This document shows positions 1-6,297 of a stretch of DNA of 21,873 nucleotides, one piece after another. The notes beneath the pieces were generated by a model. That model was given only the letters and a program-made list of their open reading frames with translations. It was not told where the DNA came from and searched no databases. A program made the position numbers and the translations under genes. Origin of the DNA: Ruminococcus sp. UBA7477 (lineage in GTDB: Bacteria; Bacillota; Clostridia; Oscillospirales; Ruminococcaceae); the NCBI GenBank assembly GCA_002479715.1, contig DLOT01000006.1, positions 72,312 to 94,184 of the forward strand, written 5' to 3'. How positions within the stretch are numbered: the first letter of the stretch is position 1; every line of letters starts with the position of its first letter.

Positions 1-52
1 GACGTATCGGACAATTATATCCAAAATATTCCGAAAGAGAGGTGCGGTCAGT

Positions 53-1267
53 ATGCCGAATTACCACAAGCTTGATGCGAATATCGAAAGGCAGATCGCC
101 GACAATATCAAAAACGGCATTTCATGTCCATATAAATTCTGCGATGAGGACGCCGTGCGCCGAAACCCCGGTCGTGACCCAAACAGCGTTTTGCGCCCGT
201 CGTTCGTTCGTGATATCGAAAAGATCCTGCATCTGCCTCTTTACAACAGGTACAACGATAAAACTCAGGTATTCTCCTTTTACAGAAACGACGACATTAC
301 CCGCCGCGGTCTGCACGTTCAGCTCGTTTCGCGTATATCCCGAAACATCGGCCGAATGCTTGGGCTTAATCTTGACCTTATCGAGGCTATAGCCCTTGGT
401 CACGACGTAGGTCATACGCCCTTCGGTCACGCCGGCGAAAGAATGCTTAGCGAGCTTCTGTTTTCAAATACGGGGCGCTATTTCAACCACAATGTACACA
501 GCACGAGGGTACTTGATGTTCTCAATAGACGGAATGTCAGTTTGCAGACTCTGGACGGAATACTCTGCCATAATGGTGAGCTGGAGCTGAAGGAATACAG
601 ACCGGTACGTGGTCTGACCTTTGAGCGCTATGACAAAAATGTCGAGGACTGCTACACAGAAGGCGGCACGGCGATAAAAAAGCTGGTTCCCTCAACCCTT
701 GAAGGGTGTGTGGTTCGCATAAGCGATATAATTGCTTACATAGGAAAAGACAGACAGGATGCCGTTACGGCAAAAATTCTGTCTGACGGCTCTGTGTTCA
801 AGACGGATTATATCGGAAAGAAAAATGCGGAGATGATAAACAATCTCACAGTCGATATCGTCAACCACAGCTTCGGCAAGGACTGTATTGTAATGAGCGA
901 CGAAGCCTTTAACGATATGCAGACTGCAAAAGAGGAAAACTATAAGTTTATCTATCAGAACGAGAAAACCGAAGCCGAATATAATAAAACCGTCAGGCCG
1001 ATGATGGAGAAAATGTATAACAAACTGCTGGACGACCTTAAAGAGCATAATGCCGGTTCTCCGATATTTCTGCATCATGTCAACTCAATCAGCGAAAACT
1101 GCCGGTATTACGAAAACTGGGACTATTCCTCCGAGGAACCTGATCAGATCGTTGCAGACTATATAGCCAGCATGACGGATGACTATTTCATAGATCTGTA
1201 CAGCTTCCTTTTTCCGAACAGCACAGAGAAAATCGAGTTTCATTCTTATTTTGAGGATCTGCTATGA
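53..1267 (+). CDS. HD-domain dGTP triphosphohydrolase-like protein
   Basis: A 404-residue cytosolic protein of the dGTPase (Dgt) branch of the HD phosphohydrolases. Family members release triphosphate from dNTPs and so adjust the nucleotide pool. The metal-binding pattern is visible: His88 after an RRGL stretch, then His117-Asp118 inside GHDVGHTPFGH, and a later VRISDIIAY segment that supplies the distal Asp typical of the family. There is no signal peptide or membrane segment. The ATG at 53 follows a purine-rich AGAGAGG at about 36-42. The stop overlaps the start of the GNAT gene (ATGA), so the two are translationally coupled. Any promoter would lie at or before the left edge. Substrate preference cannot be read from the sequence; many Dgt-like proteins act on several dNTPs. 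Confidence 0.9.
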   Translation: MPNYHKLDANIERQIADNIKNGISCPYKFCDEDAVRRNPGRDPNSVLRPSFVRDIEKILHLPLYNRYNDKTQVFSFYRNDDITRRGLHVQLVSRISRNIGRMLGLNLDLIEAIALGHDVGHTPFGHAGERMLSELLFSNTGRYFNHNVHSTRVLDVLNRRNVSLQTLDGILCHNGELELKEYRPVRGLTFERYDKNVEDCYTEGGTAIKKLVPSTLEGCVVRISDIIAYIGKDRQDAVTAKILSDGSVFKTDYIGKKNAEMINNLTVDIVNHSFGKDCIVMSDEAFNDMQTAKEENYKFIYQNEKTEAEYNKTVRPMMEKMYNKLLDDLKEHNAGSPIFLHHVNSISENCRYYENWDYSSEEPDQIVADYIASMTDDYFIDLYSFLFPNSTEKIEFHSYFEDLL

Positions 1268-2061
1268 AAGACGGATTTTACAGTGAAATAAAGGTCGGGC
1301 TTGAAAACTGCCCGGACGCAAAGCTTATTCGCCAAGATGTTTTTATGTCAGAGCAGGGGTTTGTAAACGAGTTCGACGATGAGGATTCCACAGCCGCTCA
1401 CCTTGTTATCCGCAGTGAGAACGGCGTTCCCGCCGCAACGGGAAGATTGTTTTTTAAATTCGGGGAGGCACATATCGGCAGGATCGCCGTTTCAAAATGC
1501 TGCCGCAAGCACGGTCTGGGTTCACTGGCAGTCAATCTGCTTGAAGAATATGCCGCCTCAAAGGGAGCAGGAGTCTGCGTTTTATTGGCTCAAACCAGAG
1601 TTAAGGCTTTCTATGAAAGCCTTGGATACAGCGCAGAGGGCGAAGAGCGCCTTGACGAGTTCTGTCCTCATATTCTTATGAAAAAGGCTCTGCTTAACAC
1701 CATAGAGATATTGAATGGAGAGTATTCAGTTTGCAAAGTAAAAAGCCTTCCGCCTGTTCAAAACCTCGGTGAGTTCGTTTTCACAGCCAAGACCGACAGC
1801 GAGTTATCTATCGTCTGTCAAACAAAGTATGCCCCGCGCGGATCGGTCGCGCAGGCAAACGGCAGAAGGCTTATGCGGGTCAAGGGCTGTCTGGATTTTT
1901 CGCTTGTCGGAGTGCTTTCCGGGATACTTATGCCCCTCAGTGAAAACGGGATCAGCGTTTTCACACTTTCAACCTATGATACCGACTATATTATGATCGA
2001 AAGCAAAGATCTTGAGAGAGCCGTCTCCGCCCTCCGCAAGGAAGGCTATACGGTTATATAA
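1264..2061 (+). CDS. GNAT N-acetyltransferase fused to an ACT-like domain
   Basis: A 265-residue two-domain protein. Residues 1 to about 142 form a GNAT acetyltransferase resembling the ElaA/YjcF group: RQDVFMSEQGFV near the N terminus, an acetyl-CoA pyrophosphate loop RKHGLG at 81-86, the AFYESLGY motif at about 115-122, and a closing PHILMKKAL. Residues about 145-265 resemble stand-alone ACT-like proteins of the COG3603 type, with LSTYDTDYIMI followed by a helix DLERAVSALRKEGY. ACT domains usually bind amino acids, so a ligand-controlled acetyltransferase is a plausible inference. The acetyl acceptor is unknown. The ATG overlaps the dGTPase stop by four bases, so the pair is a coupled operon. 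No clear terminator follows in 2062-2196. Confidence 0.85.
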   Translation: MKDGFYSEIKVGLENCPDAKLIRQDVFMSEQGFVNEFDDEDSTAAHLVIRSENGVPAATGRLFFKFGEAHIGRIAVSKCCRKHGLGSLAVNLLEEYAASKGAGVCVLLAQTRVKAFYESLGYSAEGEERLDEFCPHILMKKALLNTIEILNGEYSVCKVKSLPPVQNLGEFVFTAKTDSELSIVCQTKYAPRGSVAQANGRRLMRVKGCLDFSLVGVLSGILMPLSENGISVFTLSTYDTDYIMIESKDLERAVSALRKEGYTVI

Positions 2062-2196
2062 CGGCTTATGCAAATTATATTTAATATTGATCTTTGTTTT
2101 ATGTATGTTTCATAATCGTTTTTTCAAATAACGCCCGGTAATTTGTTAATAGTGCAAAACTATTTATTATTTCATGCAAAATTTCTTAATACCCTA

Positions 2197-2225
2197 TTGA
2201 TTTTTTCGTAAAAGTATGGTATTAT
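2197..2225 (+). promoter_or_regulatory. Sigma-A promoter of the orphan prepilin gene
   Basis: TTGATT at 2197-2202 and TATTAT at 2220-2225 are separated by 17 bases. A TG one base upstream of the -10 box (2217-2218) makes it an extended -10. It lies about 40 bases before the prepilin start. The 203-base gap between 2062 and 2264 is AT-rich and I see nothing else in it. Confidence 0.7.
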
Positions 2226-2264
2226 TATTCTGTAAAAGATATTCAATCAAGGGGCAGTGATAAT

Positions 2265-2876
2265 ATGTCGGTAAAAAAGAGCAAAAAGAAAAACCAAAGC
2301 GGCTTTACTCTTGTCGAAATGATCGTTGTTATCGCGATCATCGGTATTCTCGCTTCTATTCTGACAGTGGCAGTTATGAGCTATGTTGAAGAAGCCCGTA
2401 ACGCAACAGATGCAGAAAATGCCCGAATTATTGCCAATGCACTTAATGCTGCTCAGGCAACTGACGGAGATAAAATGATCAACACCGACACGCCATGGGG
2501 GGAGGACCCTGCTAATATTAACCATGGCTACGTATATATTGATGATGACGAGATCCGTGTCAACAGCATGGAGATTGCAAGGATCCTTGAAAAAAACGGA
2601 ATACTGAAAGAGGGCAGCTGCGAAAACGCGACTTACAGAGCGGGAGTTGAGCCGCAGTTCTTATTCTCAAATGACCAGGTCAACATTCTTTGCAAATCCA
2701 CAGACACATGGAACAGGTATCAGATATGCTTTGTCCGCCAAGGAAATAAGATTGTTTTCAGCTACCTTGCCGCATCAGACAATAACAACAGGGATAACGA
2801 TGCCACCGAAGATCTGGCAGATCGCGCGGGCGGAAGCGCAGCTCCATCCTATATCATTATGGGCGGAAGGGACTAA
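2265..2876 (+). CDS. Type IV pilin-like / pseudopilin protein (N-methylation motif)
   Basis: A 203-residue protein with a class III signal peptide: a basic lysine-rich leader of 13 residues ending in Gly, then FTLVEMIVVIAIIGILASIL. Prepilin peptidase would cut between Gly13 and Phe14, and Glu18 is the conserved +5 glutamate. The hydrophobic helix (about 14-36) continues into an amphipathic helix, and the C-terminal globular part (about 70-203) matches nothing I recognise. The ATG has AAGGGG ten bases upstream. The gene is monocistronic, with its own promoter and a terminator just after the stop. No prepilin peptidase, assembly ATPase or platform protein is encoded nearby, so any machinery it uses is elsewhere. 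Confidence 0.85.
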   Translation: MSVKKSKKKNQSGFTLVEMIVVIAIIGILASILTVAVMSYVEEARNATDAENARIIANALNAAQATDGDKMINTDTPWGEDPANINHGYVYIDDDEIRVNSMEIARILEKNGILKEGSCENATYRAGVEPQFLFSNDQVNILCKSTDTWNRYQICFVRQGNKIVFSYLAASDNNNRDNDATEDLADRAGGSAAPSYIIMGGRD

Positions 2877-2893
2877 ATATCATCAAATAATAG

Positions 2894-2927
2894 TCTCCGA
2901 GACGGTTGACCGTTTCGGAGATTCTTT
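2894..2927. terminator. Bidirectional terminator between prepilin and kinase genes
   Basis: A 12-bp stem (2894-2905 with 2910-2921, one G-T pair) closes a TTGA loop and is followed by TTCTTTTG. It ends plus-strand transcription of the prepilin. It also lies directly after the stop of the convergent kinase gene, whose minus-strand side has a moderate T-rich tail, so it can serve both. Confidence 0.8.
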
Positions 2928-2929
2928 TG

Positions 2930-3736
2930 TTAAAATCCGCCAAGGCGGACTATATTCCGGGCAGCGAAAAGGCTGCCGTTTTTCATTGCCGACATAATGT
3001 CACGGCTCTTGCAATAGGATGCAACAAATCCTGCCTGATAGCTGTCGCCCGCGCCGGTCGTGTCGATCACCTTATCCACACTCTCGGCAGGGCAGTCATA
3101 CCGCACTCCGCGATAGAGAGCCGTACTCCCCCGCTCTGCCAAAGTGATGACGAACACAGTGTCAGATCTGTTTGACCACTCGGTCAGACGATCTATTACA
3201 GCATCATCTCCGCTGATAAAAAATATATCAATATCCCCGGCAAGCTTTTCCCACGCGTCAAAGCTCCGGCCATCGTTAAAGTCCACAGCCAGTATGAAGT
3301 CGGAACTCTTCCGGCATTTAACAATGTCGCCCAGAACCGGGGAGCTTAAAGTCGTGTGGACAGCATCGGCACTTTTCAAAAGGCTGATGTCACGTTCTTC
3401 CAAAGAAAAGCTTTCAAATACGCCGCCGCTCCAAGCGTTTTCTTTAAAGTATCGGTCACCGTTATCGGTATGATGTATAATGTGATTTGCGGTGGCGCCT
3501 TCCTTTACATATAAATAATCGAGATTTATCGGGTATTTCTTCACCTTGTCAATGATGAAGTTTCCGTAGACATCATTGCCGACCGCGCCCAGAAAGAAGC
3601 ACTCAACGTCACTGTCCTGACATATATTGCCGCAAAAGTTGAGCGATTCTCCGCCCGCACACAGCTTGTTTTCCTGCGGAAAAACATCCACACAAGCACA
3701 GTTTGCTGAAACTATACGATATTTCCTGTTGTTCAA
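2930..3736 (-). CDS. PfkB-family sugar kinase, fructoselysine 6-kinase-like
   Basis: A cytosolic ribokinase-fold kinase of about 268 residues. An N-terminal CVDVFPQENKLCAGGESLNF segment holds the sugar-binding Gly-Gly, and the C-terminal signature DTTGAGDSYQAGF carries the anion hole and the catalytic Asp of GAGD. The compact size, the N-terminal CVDVFPQ pattern and the ending AARNIVRLGGF recall FrlD, which phosphorylates fructoselysine. That specificity is a judgement from recall; other sugars are possible. Two starts compete. A GTG at 3745 touches its AGAGG with no spacing, while the TTG at 3736 sits about seven bases after GAGGG, so I prefer the TTG. The gene diverges from the ABC transporter operon. 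No FrlB-like deglycase gene is seen here. Confidence 0.8.
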   Translation of the reverse strand: MNNRKYRIVSANCACVDVFPQENKLCAGGESLNFCGNICQDSDVECFFLGAVGNDVYGNFIIDKVKKYPINLDYLYVKEGATANHIIHHTDNGDRYFKENAWSGGVFESFSLEERDISLLKSADAVHTTLSSPVLGDIVKCRKSSDFILAVDFNDGRSFDAWEKLAGDIDIFFISGDDAVIDRLTEWSNRSDTVFVITLAERGSTALYRGVRYDCPAESVDKVIDTTGAGDSYQAGFVASYCKSRDIMSAMKNGSLFAARNIVRLGGF

Positions 3737-3782
3737 ACGCTTCACCCTCTTGAATAAACTTTTGGCTCAAAGCCGCCGAATT

Positions 3783-3799
3783 GTGTATAGATTATACAC
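3783..3799. promoter_or_regulatory. Candidate operator: GTGTATA-N3-TATACAC palindrome
   Basis: A perfect 7-bp inverted repeat with a three-base centre covers the -10 box and start region of the kinase promoter. A repressor bound here would block RNA polymerase. The size and symmetry suit a dimeric helix-turn-helix regulator; the regulator is not in the window. Confidence 0.55.
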
Positions 3800-3820
3800 C
3801 TATCGCTGCGGCGATGTCAA
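3791..3820 (-). promoter_or_regulatory. Sigma-A promoter of the PfkB kinase gene
   Basis: Read on the minus strand, TTGACA (3815-3820) and TATAAT (3791-3796) are both perfect hexamers with an 18-base spacer. The -10 box lies inside the inverted repeat at 3783-3799. Confidence 0.8.
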
Positions 3821-3945
3821 TACACACCGCTGTTTTTTTACGCAAGACGGCTTTTTGTTTTGTCATAATCACCATTGGCGTGTTAAGTTTTTAATTCGCA
3901 TATGTTAAAATCATAGAATGCTGAATGAAAAGAAGCCCGAATGCA

Positions 3946-3974
3946 TTGAAATTTCGCGTAAAATGTATTATAAT
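3946..3974 (+). promoter_or_regulatory. Sigma-A promoter of the amino acid ABC transporter operon
   Basis: TTGAAA at 3946-3951 and a perfect TATAAT at 3969-3974 with a 17-base spacer. The expected start at about 3981 gives a short leader, with GAGGAGG shortly before the ATG at 4020. There is no room for a riboswitch. It diverges from the kinase promoter, and the 3746-4019 gap holds both promoters and their inverted repeats. Confidence 0.8.
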
Positions 3975-3982
3975 CATTTTAC
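3958..3982. promoter_or_regulatory. Candidate operator: GTAAAATG-N9-CATTTTAC inverted repeat
   Basis: A perfect 8-bp inverted repeat (3958-3965 and 3975-3982) is centred on the -10 box of the transporter promoter, which fills most of the nine-base gap. A regulator bound to it would occlude the promoter. It differs in sequence from the palindrome at the divergent kinase promoter, which argues against one shared repressor site. Confidence 0.55.
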
Positions 3983-4019
3983 ACGATTATGCGTGATATA
4001 CATTTGAGGAGGATTATTT

Positions 4020-4796
4020 ATGAAAAAAGCATTATCGTTATTCGCAGCGCTTGCTATCAGTGTTACAATGCTTGGCGCTTGCGGAAAGGACGAAGCTAAG
4101 AAGATCGAAAACGCAGACGATCTGGAGGGCGCTACTATCGGCGTTCAGCTCGGAACGACCGGCGATAACTATGCCGAGGACGTTAAAGAGGCTAAGGTCG
4201 AAAAGTATAACAAAGGCGCAGACGCGATTCAGGCTCTCAAGCAGAACAAGGTTGACGCTGTTATCATCGACAATGAACCTGCAAAGGTGTTTGTAGAAAA
4301 GAACAGTGACCTCAAGATCCTTGAAGAGGAGTTTGCAGTCGAAGACTATGCCATCGCTATGAACCTTGAAAATACGGCTCTTCAGAGCGAGATCAACGGC
4401 GCTCTTGTAGAGCTGAAAGCAGACGGCACGATCAACAACATTCTGAACAACTGGATAGGCGACGACGCTCCCAAGACTCCCTGTGTAGCTGCCGCAGGCG
4501 ACGCCCCTAAGGGAAAGCTGATAATGGCTACAAACGCGGAGTTTCCTCCGTATGAAAGTATGTCTGACGGAAAGATCGTCGGCATAGATGTCGATATCAT
4601 GCAGGCAATCTGCAACAAGCTCGGCTATGAGCTGGAGATTGAGAACACTGAGTTTGACTCAATCATTCCCGAAATTCAGTCGGGCAAGGCAGATGTTGGC
4701 GTAGCCGGTATGACGGTTACCGAAGACAGAAAGAAGAACGTTTTGTTCTCGGATTCTTACGCAACAGGTGTTCAGGTAATTATCGTCAAGAAGTAA
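4020..4796 (+). CDS. Amino acid ABC transporter substrate-binding lipoprotein, apparently circularly permuted
   Basis: A 258-residue extracellular lipoprotein that should deliver a polar amino acid or related solute to the permease encoded next. The signal peptide ends in the lipobox LGAC, with Cys21 as the lipid-modified residue. The mature part belongs to the family 3 solute-binding fold (SBP_bac_3), but the halves are swapped. Residues about 30-147 (IGVQLGTTGD, then a KADGTI-type helix and WIG) normally form the second half of the family. Residues about 166-258 (MATNAEFPPYES, GIDVDIMQAI, AGMTVTEDRKKN, FSDSYATG, VIIVKK) normally come first. A linker at about 150-164 joins them. The swap point coincides with the usual hinge crossing. 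The ATG has GAGGAGG upstream. It is first in the operon with permease and ATPase. Confidence 0.9.
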   Translation: MKKALSLFAALAISVTMLGACGKDEAKKIENADDLEGATIGVQLGTTGDNYAEDVKEAKVEKYNKGADAIQALKQNKVDAVIIDNEPAKVFVEKNSDLKILEEEFAVEDYAIAMNLENTALQSEINGALVELKADGTINNILNNWIGDDAPKTPCVAAAGDAPKGKLIMATNAEFPPYESMSDGKIVGIDVDIMQAICNKLGYELEIENTEFDSIIPEIQSGKADVGVAGMTVTEDRKKNVLFSDSYATGVQVIIVKK

Positions 4797-4832
4797 TCAT
4801 CAGCGTATCTTATTGTTGGGGAGGCGGACAGA

Positions 4833-5525
4833 TTGAGTGAGTTCATTGAGAAATTAAAAGATACCTTTATTGTGGATAATCGTTGGCGCTATCTTACCGA
4901 AGGTCTTAAAATCACGCTTATAGTCGCGTTTTTCGCAGTAATACTCGGACTTCTGCTCGGCTTTTTGGTTGCGGTGATCCGCTCTACCCACGATAAAACC
5001 GGAAAACTGAAACTTGCCAATGCGATCTGCCGCATTTACCTCACCGTCATAAGAGGAACGCCTATGGTCGTTCAGCTGCTTATCATGTATTTTGTAATAT
5101 TCGGCTCATTCAGAATAAGCAAGATCTTTGTTGCTGTTCTGGCTTTCGGTATCAACTCTGGAGCGTATGTCGCCGAGATCGTCCGTTCAGGGATCATGTC
5201 GATAGACAACGGTCAGTTTGAAGCGGGCCGAAGCCTTGGTCTGAACTATCCTAAGACAATGATCTATGTGATATTACCGCAGGCTTTCAAGAATATCCTG
5301 CCCGCCCTTGCAAACGAGTTTATCGTGTTGCTCAAAGAGACCTCGGTTTCAGGCTATATTGCACTGAACGACCTCACAAAGGGCGGCGATATAATCCGCG
5401 CTGCAACATACGAGGCGTTTCTTCCGCTGTTTGCCGTCGCCGGAATATATCTGATAATGGTTATGTTCCTCACCAAGCTTGTCGGCTTGCTTGAAAGGAG
5501 GCTGTCTGCAAGTGATAGACGTTAA
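4833..5525 (+). CDS. Polar amino acid ABC transporter permease (HisM/GlnP family)
   Basis: A 230-residue integral membrane protein with about five hydrophobic helices (for example about 25-50, 77-105 and 200-220). It carries the RGTPMVVQL segment at about 74-82 typical of amino acid permeases. The cytoplasmic EAA loop, EAGRSLGLN at 130-138 followed by LPQA at 148-151, docks onto the ATPase. Only one permease gene is present, so it probably forms a homodimer. The start is TTG at 4833, supported by GGGGAGG eight bases upstream. It lies 36 bases after the binding-protein gene, and its 3' end overlaps the ATPase start by 14 bases. Confidence 0.9.
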   Translation: MSEFIEKLKDTFIVDNRWRYLTEGLKITLIVAFFAVILGLLLGFLVAVIRSTHDKTGKLKLANAICRIYLTVIRGTPMVVQLLIMYFVIFGSFRISKIFVAVLAFGINSGAYVAEIVRSGIMSIDNGQFEAGRSLGLNYPKTMIYVILPQAFKNILPALANEFIVLLKETSVSGYIALNDLTKGGDIIRAATYEAFLPLFAVAGIYLIMVMFLTKLVGLLERRLSASDRR

Positions 5526-6237
5526 AAATTTATCAAAATCCTTTGGCAGCCTTGAGGTTTTGAAAAACATCTCCACACATATCGACAAGGGCGAAAAGGT
5601 GGTTATCATAGGGCCGTCAGGTTCGGGAAAATCTACGTTTCTGCGCTGTCTGAACCTTATGGAGATCCCTACTGAAGGAGAGATCATATTTGAGGATAAG
5701 AACATCACCCATGCAAAGGACCATGAGATAAATCTTATCCGCCGGCGAATGGGTATGGTTTTTCAGCACTTCAACCTGTTTCCGCATCTGACGATCAGAA
5801 AGAACATCACTCTAGCGCCTGTAAAGCTCGGTATTATGACCAAAGCCGAAGCCGATAAGCGAGCCTATGAGCTTCTCGAAACCGTCGGGCTGCCCGACAA
5901 GGCCGATGAATACCCGAATATGCTGTCAGGCGGTCAAAAGCAGCGGATAGCTATTGCACGCAGTCTTGCTATGAACCCTGATGTGATGCTGTTCGATGAA
6001 CCGACCTCAGCGCTCGACCCGGAAATGGTCGGAGAGGTTTTGGAGCTTATGAAAAAGCTTGCGGCAGAAGGCATGACCATGGTTGTTGTGACCCACGAAA
6101 TGGGCTTTGCCCGAGAGGTTGCCTCAAGAGTTATGTTTATGGCAGACGGAAATATCCTTGAGGAAAACAATCCACAGGAGTTTTTCACAAATCCGCAAAA
6201 TCAGCGGCTTAAAGATTTTTTGTCAAAGGTTCTTTAA
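5512..6237 (+). CDS. Polar amino acid ABC transporter ATP-binding protein (GlnQ/HisP family)
   Basis: A 241-residue cytosolic ATPase that powers the transporter. All expected motifs are present: Walker A GPSGSGKST at about 34-42, the Q-loop glutamine in VFQHFNLF at about 85, signature LSGGQ at about 138-142, Walker B VMLFDE at about 158-163 followed by the D-loop SALD, and the switch histidine in VTHE at about 185. The frame stays open back to 5479, but the GTG at 5512 is preferred. It has AAAGGAGG ten bases upstream, and the protein then begins VIDVKNLSKSFG like its relatives. It is the last gene of the operon and is followed by a terminator. Confidence 0.93.
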   Translation: MIDVKNLSKSFGSLEVLKNISTHIDKGEKVVIIGPSGSGKSTFLRCLNLMEIPTEGEIIFEDKNITHAKDHEINLIRRRMGMVFQHFNLFPHLTIRKNITLAPVKLGIMTKAEADKRAYELLETVGLPDKADEYPNMLSGGQKQRIAIARSLAMNPDVMLFDEPTSALDPEMVGEVLELMKKLAAEGMTMVVVTHEMGFAREVASRVMFMADGNILEENNPQEFFTNPQNQRLKDFLSKVL

Positions 6238-6250
6238 TAAACAAAACAGT

Positions 6251-6294
6251 AACGGCTTCGGAGAAGAGTTTGTCTTTTCCAAAGCCGTTTTTTC
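6251..6294. terminator. Rho-independent terminator of the ABC transporter operon
   Basis: AACGGCTT (6251-6258) pairs with AAGCCGTT (6282-6289). After one mismatch the stem continues with GGA-type pairs inside. A TTTTTT run follows. The stop of the convergent peptidase gene at 6298 is only a few bases away, so the same hairpin probably ends both transcripts. Confidence 0.85.
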
Positions 6295-6297
6295 ATT

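Noticed and set aside
5479..5511. Eleven extra N-terminal residues on the ABC ATPase
   Set aside because: The extension has no family resemblance, and AAAGGAGG is placed for the GTG at 5512.
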